Source: Oscillospiraceae bacterium (GTDB lineage: Bacteria; Bacillota; Clostridia; Oscillospirales; Acutalibacteraceae). From it: a stretch of DNA of 6,181 bases. The stretch covers positions 1 to 6,181 of the forward strand of contig JAISRF010000252.1 of the NCBI GenBank assembly GCA_031273775.1. The letters run 5' to 3'. The position numbers were made by a program, and so were the translations under genes. This document shows, piece by piece, positions 1 through 5,951 of this stretch (the stretch's first letter is position 1; every line of letters begins with the position of its first letter). Under the pieces are notes generated by a model. The model saw nothing but the letters and a program-made list of their open reading frames with translations. It had not been told where the DNA came from and did not search any database.

Positions 1-1613
1 CGGATTACAGCTTTTTGGAGAGTGAGGTGAGAGAGGCGAACCGCGTCATTCTGAACCCCAACACCGCGGCTTCGGTTTCGGGTCTGAATACCATCAACAA
101 ATACGCCCACGCCTATGACGCGGGAAGAGCGTTTTCCTTTGAATATATGGCAGAGGGCACGGCGCAAAATGACGCCCCTGTGGAAAACACATATTCCCTC
201 GGAAACGGGCGGTATTATGTAGTCAATTCATACGGCACAAACATTTCCCTGCCCGTTCCGAACCGCTCGGGTTATGTCTTCAAAGGCTACACCAACGGCA
301 CAGGGAGCAATTCCGCGCAAATTGATTTCGCGCCGGACAGCCACGGTTTCATCACCTACAGCGGGTCGGGCACCGCCGATGTTAATCTCTACGCGCGCTG
401 GGGATACAAGGTCAATTACAACGCCAACGGCGGAACCGGAACCATGCTTTCGGACGACGGCCTGCTTGACAGCAACCCATACGCGCTTAAAGCCAATTCT
501 TTCATCAACCCCGGGTACAAATTCCTTGGCTGGTCAACCTCCCAGGCGTCCGCAACCGCCGAGTACGCGGAAGGCTCAACCTGGTCAAATCCGCCTGCTC
601 CTGTTAACGGCGAGGTGACACTGTACGCGGTCTGGCAGAAAAATCTTTCCACATATGCCGTCACTTATATCGCCAACGGAGGAACCGGCGCACCCGAAGC
701 GCAGGTTAAAACCGAGAATATTGATCTCACGCTGTCCGCCGTTATCCCGACGCCGCCGCATGGAAAAGTGTTTGTCGGCTGGTACACCGCCGCCAACGGA
801 AGCGGAACCTTTTACGCTCCGGGAAGCGTTTACACCCAGAACGCGGCACTGACTCTTTACGCGAATTTCGCGGCGGAAGATATTGCCGCGGAGCCGGCTC
901 CCCCGCAAATCAAATACGCCACCATCAAAACCACCGCGGACGCAAATTCCCAAGCCCTCCGGTTTTACACCGCGCTTGCCCCCACCCCGGCGGGCTACGC
1001 TCTGATTGAGTACGGCACCGTGTTTATTCCCACACAAAAACTGAGCGCAGCCGACACGCCCATTGAAAAAAACATGGCGAATTCGGTGACGGCGATGGTG
1101 ACGGTTTCGGGAAATCCGGCGTATAACGGGTTTTATTCCAGCCTGAACGGTCTGCCCGGCGCGAACCTCTGCGGGGTGCGGATTTCCGCCCGCTCCTACG
1201 CGATTTACAAAGCCGTTGACGGCGGCGAGCTGACGGGGGATCCCATCATCAAATATTCCGTCAACAACGAAGCCCAGCCCGAAGGGTCGGCGGAGGGGAC
1301 AGGGAAAAACGCGGTCTCTTACCTGAAAAGCGGCTACGCGGTGGGCGTGAAGGACGGCGTCGCCACTCGCTCCATCAACGGAATCGCGCGGTTTATCGCC
1401 CAGGCGGTGATCGCGAACCAAACCGACATAAACCGTTATCTGGCCTCTGTCGGCAAACCGGAGATTAACTGGGTTAGCGGCATTACGAGCGTGACCGACG
1501 CAATAAGTAGCGCTGTGGAGGATACCGATATCAGGGAATTCATTGCCGCGAACGTGAATGCTGTGGAGGCACTTGAACACCTCCCATACGGAGACAATGA
1601 GGATATTTTGTAG
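1..1613 (+). CDS. Secreted multi-domain protein with Flg_new repeats and shared C-terminal module (5' partial)
   Basis: The reading frame is open to the left edge (codons GAT TAC AGC TTT precede a TTG at 15), so the true start and any signal peptide lie outside the window. About 536 residues are visible. In order: an unrecognised segment of roughly 60 residues; three tandem Listeria-Bacteroides (Flg_new/InlB B-like) repeats, each closing on the typical LYA-R/V/N-W/F motif, two of them opening with a VxYxANGGTG strand; a short Ala/Pro/Glu linker; and a C-terminal module of 236 residues. Flg_new repeats are beta-grasp-like spacers found in secreted or surface proteins of Firmicutes and Bacteroidetes. 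No LPXTG motif, dockerin, SLH domain or C-terminal membrane helix is visible. The C-terminal module recurs at the end of the downstream esterase. The enzymatic or adhesive function, if any, must lie upstream of the window. The CDS and repeats are certain; the role is unknown. Confidence 0.93.
   Translation, partial: DYSFLESEVREANRVILNPNTAASVSGLNTINKYAHAYDAGRAFSFEYMAEGTAQNDAPVENTYSLGNGRYYVVNSYGTNISLPVPNRSGYVFKGYTNGTGSNSAQIDFAPDSHGFITYSGSGTADVNLYARWGYKVNYNANGGTGTMLSDDGLLDSNPYALKANSFINPGYKFLGWSTSQASATAEYAEGSTWSNPPAPVNGEVTLYAVWQKNLSTYAVTYIANGGTGAPEAQVKTENIDLTLSAVIPTPPHGKVFVGWYTAANGSGTFYAPGSVYTQNAALTLYANFAAEDIAAEPAPPQIKYATIKTTADANSQALRFYTALAPTPAGYALIEYGTVFIPTQKLSAADTPIEKNMANSVTAMVTVSGNPAYNGFYSSLNGLPGANLCGVRISARSYAIYKAVDGGELTGDPIIKYSVNNEAQPEGSAEGTGKNAVSYLKSGYAVGVKDGVATRSINGIARFIAQAVIANQTDINRYLASVGKPEINWVSGITSVTDAISSAVEDTDIREFIAANVNAVEALEHLPYGDNEDIL
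192..401 (+). other. Flg_new-like repeat 1 (degenerate)
   Basis: This encodes the first and most diverged of three repeats. It retains the RSGYVFKGY turn and the closing VNLYARW strand but lacks the opening ANGGTG signature. Assignment rests on spacing and on the two better copies that follow. Confidence 0.65.
405..635 (+). other. Flg_new (Listeria-Bacteroides) repeat 2
   Basis: This encodes a complete repeat: opening strand VNYNANGGTG, central PGYKFLGWST, closing VTLYAVW. These are the family's hallmark positions. At about 77 residues it is of usual length or slightly longer. Confidence 0.88.
654..869 (+). other. Flg_new (Listeria-Bacteroides) repeat 3
   Basis: This encodes a complete repeat: opening strand VTYIANGGTG, central KVFVGWYT, closing LTLYANF. 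A short linker (AAEDIAAEPAP) follows before the C-terminal module. Confidence 0.88.
901..941 (+). repeat. 41-bp exact direct repeat, copy 1
   Basis: These bases match 2843-2883 without a mismatch. They lie at the linker/module junction and encode the opening PQIKYATIKTTAD of the shared module. Identity at synonymous positions points to recent duplication or gene conversion. Confidence 0.95.
903..1610 (+). other. Shared C-terminal module, copy A (236 residues)
   Basis: This domain, from PQIKYATIKTTAD to the protein's end, recurs at 2845-3579. Conserved blocks are QALRFYT, EYGTVF-PTQKLSAAD, IEKNMANSVTA, LNGLPGANLCGVRISARSYA, KYS...QPEG, GYA-G-K-GV-TRS-NGIARFIA and an acidic end (DNEDIL). The LRF ... 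YGt-f-P ... isARsYa pattern reminds me of unnamed modules at the ends of clostridial secreted proteins. That comes from memory and has not been searched. No catalytic motif is obvious. Binding or cell-surface targeting is an inference from its terminal position and its mobility between unrelated proteins. Confidence 0.85.
1153..1202 (+). repeat. 50-bp exact direct repeat, copy 1
   Basis: These bases match 3116-3165 without a mismatch. They encode the most conserved stretch of the module (LPGANLCGVRISARSYA). Confidence 0.95.
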
Positions 1614-1668
1614 AAGCGCGGCAGAGGACACAGCTTTCCGAAGAAAATCGCGGGTAAAAGCGGAGCGC

Positions 1669-1692
1669 AATTAAGAATTGAGAATTAATGAG
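1669..1692 (+). repeat. A/T-rich intergenic motif with AGAATT direct repeat
   Basis: In the 98-nt gap between the first gene and the peptide gene lies AATTAAGAATTGAGAATTAA followed by TGAG. AGAATT occurs twice, one base apart, and the ends form a short ATTAA/TTAAT inverted repeat. Similar AAGAATTGAGAATTAA strings occur between genes in many Firmicutes, in my recollection. It may be a dispersed repeat remnant or part of a leader. No -35/-10 pair can be assigned around it. Confidence 0.4.
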
Positions 1693-1696
1693 AGGT

Positions 1697-1701
1697 AGGA
1701 G
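1697..1701 (+). promoter_or_regulatory. Ribosome binding site for the 49-residue peptide gene
   Basis: AGGAG lies 10 nt before the ATG at 1712. This near-perfect Shine-Dalgarno is the main evidence that the short ORF is translated. Confidence 0.75.
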
Positions 1702-1711
1702 TTAAATCACC

Positions 1712-1861
1712 ATGAAAAAAGATTATCAAACCCCGGGGCTGACCCTTTACGAATTCCAATCCAAATACTGCTTTGCCGGAGACGGGTCTGAGCCGGGTGC
1801 AACTATTCCCGGGGGTGGCGGCGATGGTTGGGACAATTTGTCCAGTGAAGAGGGCGTTTAA
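1712..1861 (+). CDS. 49-residue peptide, MKKxYxxPxLxxYEF type, function unknown
   Basis: The ORF starts MKKDYQTPGLTLYEFQSKYC, continues with FAGDGSEPGATIP and a Gly run (GGGGDG), and ends with the acidic tail WDNLSSEEGV. It has a strong AGGAG site and lies 98 nt after the first gene and 29 nt before the esterase start, on the same strand. Short proteins opening with MKK-Y--P-L and an aromatic/acidic stretch are frequent in Clostridia and usually annotated hypothetical; that comparison is from memory. There is no hydrophobic signal sequence, one cysteine (residue 20), and a Gly/Pro-rich, probably disordered second half. It could be a peptide precursor with a leader and a modified or secreted core, a regulatory leader peptide, or a small accessory protein. 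No modifying enzyme or transporter is in view, so no function is assigned. Confidence 0.68.
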   Translation: MKKDYQTPGLTLYEFQSKYCFAGDGSEPGATIPGGGGDGWDNLSSEEGV

Positions 1862-1875
1862 ATTGAAATAATAAC

Positions 1876-1880
1876 AAGGT
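1876..1880 (+). promoter_or_regulatory. Ribosome binding site deciding the esterase start
   Basis: AAGGT ends 10 nt before ATG 1891 but only 1 nt before the in-frame GTG at 1882, which is too close to serve it. The ATG also places MKRK directly before the hydrophobic signal-peptide core. The start is therefore taken as 1891. Confidence 0.6.
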
Positions 1881-1890
1881 TGTGCAACTT

Positions 1891-3582
1891 ATGAAACGCA
1901 AAATTTCTCTGCTTTTGATTCTCTCTCTGTTATGCGGCGCGGCCGGGTTGATTTCTCCGCAATCGGCGCTGGCGGCGGGTCCGGTTTATACAGATGTCTC
2001 TTATGTGACGGGAAGCGCAACCACGAACCAAATGCTGGACATTAAGCTTCCTGAAGGAGAAGGACCCTTTCCGGTCGTCATTTACATACACGGCGGCGCG
2101 TGGGTGTTTGGCAACAAGTCCGACGCTTCCGGCAGCAACCCCGATGGAATAAAAAACCCCGTCACCCAGCAGGCTTTGCTTGGGGCTGGATACGCCTTTG
2201 TCAGTATCGATTACCGTTTTGCGCAGCAGGCGCCGTGGCCGGCGCAGATTTTCGACTGCAAGGCGGCGGTTCGGTTTTTGCGCGCGAACGCGGCGGCATA
2301 TCATCTTGACCCCGAAAAAATCGCGGTGTGGGGCAGCTCGGCGGGCGGTCATCTGGCGCAGTTTATGGGCGTCAGCAACGGTATTGAGCGCTTTGAGGAT
2401 TTAGATATGGGCAACGCTGGCTATTCCGGCGACGTGCAGGCGGTCATTTCTTACCAGGGCATTTCTGACTTGACCGCGTGGAACCAACCCCCCAGTTTGA
2501 GCGGGTTAGCGGGCTTGAACCGTCCACCCGTGACTACGCTGCTGGGCAATGGTTATACCAATGCGGCGGCGCTTGACGCCAGCCCGATAACCCACGTGAA
2601 CGGTAACACAGTGCCGATGTATATTGCCCATTCGCAAAACGACGAAACGGTTCAGTTTGCGTTAAGCCAGACTCTTTACAATAAACTTAAAACCGTGATG
2701 GATCCGTCTCTCCTTGAAACTTATTTTCCCGCGCTGGGCAATCACGGAGATGCCGACTATTACGACACCTCTTCCACAGCGCAATCAATGATTAACTGGC
2801 TGAACGAGCGGTTTGCGTCAAATCCGGACACGTTACCCGGTGCCCCGCAAATCAAATACGCCACCATCAAAACCACCGCGGACAAGGATTCTCAGGCGCT
2901 CCGGTTTTACACAGAGCTTTCTCCTACTCCGGCTGGTTGCGCCCTGCTTGAATACGGAACAGTATTTGTTCCCACTCAAAAGCTGTCCGCCGCAGATGTC
3001 TCCATTGAAAAAAATATGGCTAATTCGGTGACGGCCGGGGTTTCTCTCTCCGCCGGCCCGAATATCGCCGGTTTTAACCCGTCATATGACGGGTTTTACG
3101 CCAACCTGAACGGTTTGCCCGGCGCGAACCTCTGCGGGGTGCGGATTTCCGCCCGCTCCTACGCGGTATACCGGAAAATTGACCAAAACGGTCGGTGGAT
3201 CGGCGAATCGGTTTGCAAATATTCCGAAAACACAGAACGCCAGCCCGAGGGTTCAAAGCCCGGCGCCGGCGTTTACGCGCTCACTTTTCTGAAAAACGGT
3301 TACGCAACCGGAATCAAAAACGGCGTGAGTACCCGCTCTGTCAACGGGATTGCCCGGTTTATTGCGGCTGCGCTGATTGAGCGTCGGGTCGCCGTGAACC
3401 GTTATTTGACCGCTCACGGTCAGCAGGAAATCGAATGGAACAACGGTGTAGAGATGACAACCGATGCGATGGGCAGCGGGGTGACGGATCAAAATATCCG
3501 GGCGTTTATCGCCGCGAATGTTGAGGCGGTGGCGGCACTGGAAAAAGTATTCTACGACGACAACGAGGACAGTCTGGATTAA
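1891..3582 (+). CDS. Secreted alpha/beta-hydrolase esterase with shared C-terminal module
   Basis: 563 residues from ATG 1891. Residues 1 to about 29 form a signal peptide (MKRK, a Leu/Ile-rich core, then SALA/AG as the likely cleavage site). Residues about 34-310 are an alpha/beta hydrolase of the BD-FAE/esterase-lipase type: oxyanion-hole motif HGGAW (67-71), nucleophile elbow G-S-S-A-G with Ser150, probable catalytic Asp251 (SQNDE) and His285 (GNHGD). The triad is complete and in order. Relatives remove acetyl, feruloyl or other acyl groups from plant polysaccharides, or act as general carboxylesterases; the substrate cannot be read from sequence. Residues 319-563 are the second copy of the module that ends the first protein. 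The enzyme probably acts outside the cell, with the module giving attachment or substrate binding (inference). It lies 29 nt after the peptide gene and 49 nt before the glycosidase, so co-transcription is plausible. Confidence 0.92.
   Translation: MKRKISLLLILSLLCGAAGLISPQSALAAGPVYTDVSYVTGSATTNQMLDIKLPEGEGPFPVVIYIHGGAWVFGNKSDASGSNPDGIKNPVTQQALLGAGYAFVSIDYRFAQQAPWPAQIFDCKAAVRFLRANAAAYHLDPEKIAVWGSSAGGHLAQFMGVSNGIERFEDLDMGNAGYSGDVQAVISYQGISDLTAWNQPPSLSGLAGLNRPPVTTLLGNGYTNAAALDASPITHVNGNTVPMYIAHSQNDETVQFALSQTLYNKLKTVMDPSLLETYFPALGNHGDADYYDTSSTAQSMINWLNERFASNPDTLPGAPQIKYATIKTTADKDSQALRFYTELSPTPAGCALLEYGTVFVPTQKLSAADVSIEKNMANSVTAGVSLSAGPNIAGFNPSYDGFYANLNGLPGANLCGVRISARSYAVYRKIDQNGRWIGESVCKYSENTERQPEGSKPGAGVYALTFLKNGYATGIKNGVSTRSVNGIARFIAAALIERRVAVNRYLTAHGQQEIEWNNGVEMTTDAMGSGVTDQNIRAFIAANVEAVAALEKVFYDDNEDSLD
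2843..2883 (+). repeat. 41-bp exact direct repeat, copy 2
   Basis: Identical to 901-941. It marks the junction between the esterase domain's linker and the shared module. Confidence 0.95.
2845..3579 (+). other. Shared C-terminal module, copy B (245 residues)
   Basis: This aligns end to end with copy A at 903-1610. By eye, about two-thirds of residues are identical, close to 80% in the first 70. Copy B has seven extra residues before the PSYDGFY block (within AGPNIAGFN) and two single-residue length differences elsewhere. The stretch after ISARSYA is the least conserved. The end is again acidic (DDNEDSLD). Here the module follows a catalytic domain rather than Flg_new repeats, so it is a portable unit. 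Confidence 0.85.
3116..3165 (+). repeat. 50-bp exact direct repeat, copy 2
   Basis: Identical to 1153-1202, within the best-conserved block of the shared module. Confidence 0.95.
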
Positions 3583-3617
3583 CTTCGGAATTCAACATAC
3601 ACTCCGCAGAGCGCGTC

Positions 3618-3625
3618 AGAGGGGA
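3618..3625 (+). promoter_or_regulatory. Ribosome binding site for the glycoside hydrolase
   Basis: AGAGGGGA lies 6 nt before ATG 3632. It supports this start, which also places a lipoprotein-like signal peptide at the N-terminus. Confidence 0.7.
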
Positions 3626-3631
3626 TAAAGC

Positions 3632-5893
3632 ATGAAACGCAGTGCAATTCTAATATTTTGTATTATACTTGTTGTTTTAAGTTTAGGCTGTTTGCCGGCT
3701 TGCGATTTTGAATCCACAAAGGGCGATGTTGCTGTGTGGAAACGAAAGGACATTATTTTACAAAGCAGCGCTGAATATGAAAACCCATATACCGACGTTA
3801 AGCTGTGGGCCACTTTCACCCACGCGGACGGCACAAGCTTAAAGCTGCAAGGTTTTTGGAACGGCAGCAGCGAATGGCGGGTTCGTTTTTCTCCCACAAA
3901 ATCAGGAAAATGGACATATGTTACGGAATGCTCCAACCCGGAGGACAGTGGTTTGCAGGGTGAAAGCGGCGAGCTTGTCGCGTACAAAAACCGGGGTTCA
4001 ACCGATTTGGATAAACACGGCTTCATTAAACAAAGTGACAATAACCGCTACTTTACATACGCTGACGGTACGCCTTTTTTCTGGCTGGGCGACACAAACT
4101 GGCAGGCTCCCAATTACGTTTCGATTTCCAAATGCAATTACCCCGGCTGCAACTGTAACAACCAGTTTAAGCACGAAGTGGACAACAGGGCTGAAAAAGG
4201 CTTCAATGTTTATCAAACATACTTTGATACTTCACAGACAGACGGCGGCGGCAACTCACAAAATGGCGAGCCTAAGCTATGGGAGGAAGGGCAAGTCGGC
4301 AAGGTTATAAACACCAAAACCTTTACAGATAAAATTGACTATATGTTTGAATATTTATCTGAAAAAGGCTTTGCGATTGCTCTGGGTATGGGAGTTCACG
4401 GAATAACCATCGACAATATGCCGGAAGAGGATTTGCTTTTGGCTGTTGAATATTTAAGCGCGAGATACGCAAGCTACAATATCATTTGGATTACCGCTCA
4501 GGAAATTGACATGAACGTCGAGATTTTTCCCGTTTGGGTTAAAACAGCGGAGGTTACCCACAAAGTTGATGCTTACAATCATCCGCAGGGCGCCCACGGC
4601 GTACCCTTTGCATATACTGACGAAGCGCCCTTTGATTACGCAAAGCAGTTGGACAGCACAGACTGGAACACTTTTTTTCCACTGCAAAGCGGACATACCA
4701 CATCGCTGACAGACTTGGTGGATAGTGGTATTGCCGTAAGAAGACACTTTTACAAATCGTACTACGATAAAGAAAAGATTACACCCTTTGTTGAAACTGA
4801 GCACAACTATGAAGATTTGGGCAAAATCCCTTATGAAAACGCCCGGGCTGCCGCCTGGGTTGCAGTGCAGCACGGTTCTGCGGGGTACACTTATGGCGCG
4901 GAGGGTATTTGGGCAAATTGTTATTCAACAGCAGGCAACACCGGCTGGCAAAACGCCGTTTATAATCAGGAACCCTGGTATATGGGCTTGAATAAACCCG
5001 GCTCATATGAAATGACATATCTGCGCAGATTTTACGAATTTGTCAATTTCCACAATTTATCCCCCTGCTTTGACAATGAAGCTTATTCAGATATAGAAGC
5101 AACAGATAGATTAAGCTACAGTAAATCTGACGACAGCGGAACCCATGTTGTATACCTGAGTAATACCGGCCGCACAGAAAGTTTCTGTCAGTTGAAAACA
5201 CTGAATATTAACCAAAAATACACCGCCGCGTGGTATAACCCTCGAACGGGCAAATTTTTAGATATACAAAAAAACATAAGCAGCTCGGATGGTATTTATC
5301 AAATACCGGACAAACCAAATTCCGAAGACTGGGTTTATCTTTTGAGCAGCGATAAGCTTGATTGGAGCGGCGTACAAAACGAACAGCCATATACAGATTT
5401 GTCAGGAGAAGTTTCCGGCAGCATTGTAAAACCCAAATCAATCGACTGTGTTCAGGGTGTCAGTTATGACGAAACAGGCAAAATGACCGACTTGAACAGT
5501 TATTTGTTTGATGACGACTTTGACACAGTGTGGACAACCTTTGAAACAAACGTTAACATAAATCCAAGCACAGGTACGCAAACTTTCATTTTTGATATGG
5601 GGAGCCCTGTTGATATAAGCCATATGCTCATATATCCGGATGCCAAAAATTTCACTTTCATACCCGGCATTCGCATTGCCGCTTCTGACAATTTATCTGA
5701 CTGGACGATTATAACAAACGCAACCGATAATTTCGGAGTGCGCGGCTATAACAAATATTTTGAGGAAAGTCAAATGGTCATATCGGAAAAGCTGAGCGGC
5801 AAATACAGATATGTGAAGCTGATTTTAATGAACAACCCCGGAGGAATGGAAACAACAAAAAGAATTTCTGAAATTCAAATTTTCGCGAATTAA
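3632..5893 (+). CDS. Lipoprotein glycoside hydrolase: DUF5060, DUF4038 (apiosidase-like), F5/8 type C-like
   Basis: 753 residues. The N-terminus has a hydrophobic signal with a probable lipobox LPAC (Cys24), so the mature protein is likely membrane-anchored outside the cell. Residues about 33-117 match DUF5060 (YENPYTDVKLWATF, GFWNGSSEWRVRFSPTKSGKWTY). Residues about 128-470 match the DUF4038/apiosidase-like TIM barrel (KHGFIKQS, YADGTPFFWLGDTNW, KGFNVYQTYFD). Candidate catalytic acids are Asp154, Glu291 (IIWITAQEID) and Glu390 (ETEHNYED, resembling the family's E-x-x-Y-E); which are catalytic needs a structural alignment. Residues about 480-572 resemble the putative collagen-binding domain common after DUF4038 (AAWYNPRTGKF ... 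EDWVYLL). Residues about 605-753 look like an F5/8 type C (CBM32-like) module. Family members include GH140 apiosidase acting on pectin side chains; the substrate here is unproven. Base composition is visibly more A+T-rich than in the two genes before it, and the shared C-terminal module is absent. Confidence 0.9.
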   Translation: MKRSAILIFCIILVVLSLGCLPACDFESTKGDVAVWKRKDIILQSSAEYENPYTDVKLWATFTHADGTSLKLQGFWNGSSEWRVRFSPTKSGKWTYVTECSNPEDSGLQGESGELVAYKNRGSTDLDKHGFIKQSDNNRYFTYADGTPFFWLGDTNWQAPNYVSISKCNYPGCNCNNQFKHEVDNRAEKGFNVYQTYFDTSQTDGGGNSQNGEPKLWEEGQVGKVINTKTFTDKIDYMFEYLSEKGFAIALGMGVHGITIDNMPEEDLLLAVEYLSARYASYNIIWITAQEIDMNVEIFPVWVKTAEVTHKVDAYNHPQGAHGVPFAYTDEAPFDYAKQLDSTDWNTFFPLQSGHTTSLTDLVDSGIAVRRHFYKSYYDKEKITPFVETEHNYEDLGKIPYENARAAAWVAVQHGSAGYTYGAEGIWANCYSTAGNTGWQNAVYNQEPWYMGLNKPGSYEMTYLRRFYEFVNFHNLSPCFDNEAYSDIEATDRLSYSKSDDSGTHVVYLSNTGRTESFCQLKTLNINQKYTAAWYNPRTGKFLDIQKNISSSDGIYQIPDKPNSEDWVYLLSSDKLDWSGVQNEQPYTDLSGEVSGSIVKPKSIDCVQGVSYDETGKMTDLNSYLFDDDFDTVWTTFETNVNINPSTGTQTFIFDMGSPVDISHMLIYPDAKNFTFIPGIRIAASDNLSDWTIITNATDNFGVRGYNKYFEESQMVISEKLSGKYRYVKLILMNNPGGMETTKRISEIQIFAN

Positions 5894-5940
5894 GACAAAT
5901 AAGCCGCGAATTTTAAAACACAAAAAACTAAACACTGTAT

Positions 5941-5945
5941 GGGGA
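5941..5945 (+). promoter_or_regulatory. Ribosome binding site for the GH99-like gene
   Basis: GGGGA lies 6 nt before ATG 5952. An overlapping upstream ATG at 5939 is out of frame and reaches a stop after nine codons, so 5952 is the start. Confidence 0.6.
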
Positions 5946-5951
5946 AAATTA

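Noticed and set aside
15..17. TTG as the start of the first gene
   Set aside because: The frame continues open to the window edge and there is no suitable ribosome binding site. A Flg_new protein should have an N-terminal signal peptide, which is absent here.
585..1670. 361-codon open frame on the minus strand
   Set aside because: It is antisense to the first gene, which has clear Flg_new repeats and the duplicated module. The antisense product is Arg/Gly/Val-rich with no recognisable motif, as expected from a GC-rich shadow frame.
1882..1884. GTG start for the esterase
   Set aside because: The AAGG site is almost adjacent to it, while ATG 1891 has normal spacing and gives a standard MKRK-led signal peptide.
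3460..3579. Dockerin-like or Ca-binding repeat at the esterase C-terminus
   Set aside because: The DxNxDGxxNxxD loop pair is absent. The acidic tail alone is not a dockerin.
3683..3691. SLGC as the lipobox of the glycoside hydrolase
   Set aside because: Ser at -3 and Leu at -2 are a poor match. LPAC, four residues later, has Leu at -3 and Ala at -1 and is the better candidate.
3616..4041. 141-codon open frame on the minus strand
   Set aside because: It lies opposite the signal peptide and DUF5060 domain of the glycoside hydrolase and shows no ribosome binding site or domain.
5894..5951. Terminator between the glycoside hydrolase and the GH99-like gene
   Set aside because: The gap is A-rich but has no stable GC hairpin followed by a T run, so read-through is more likely.
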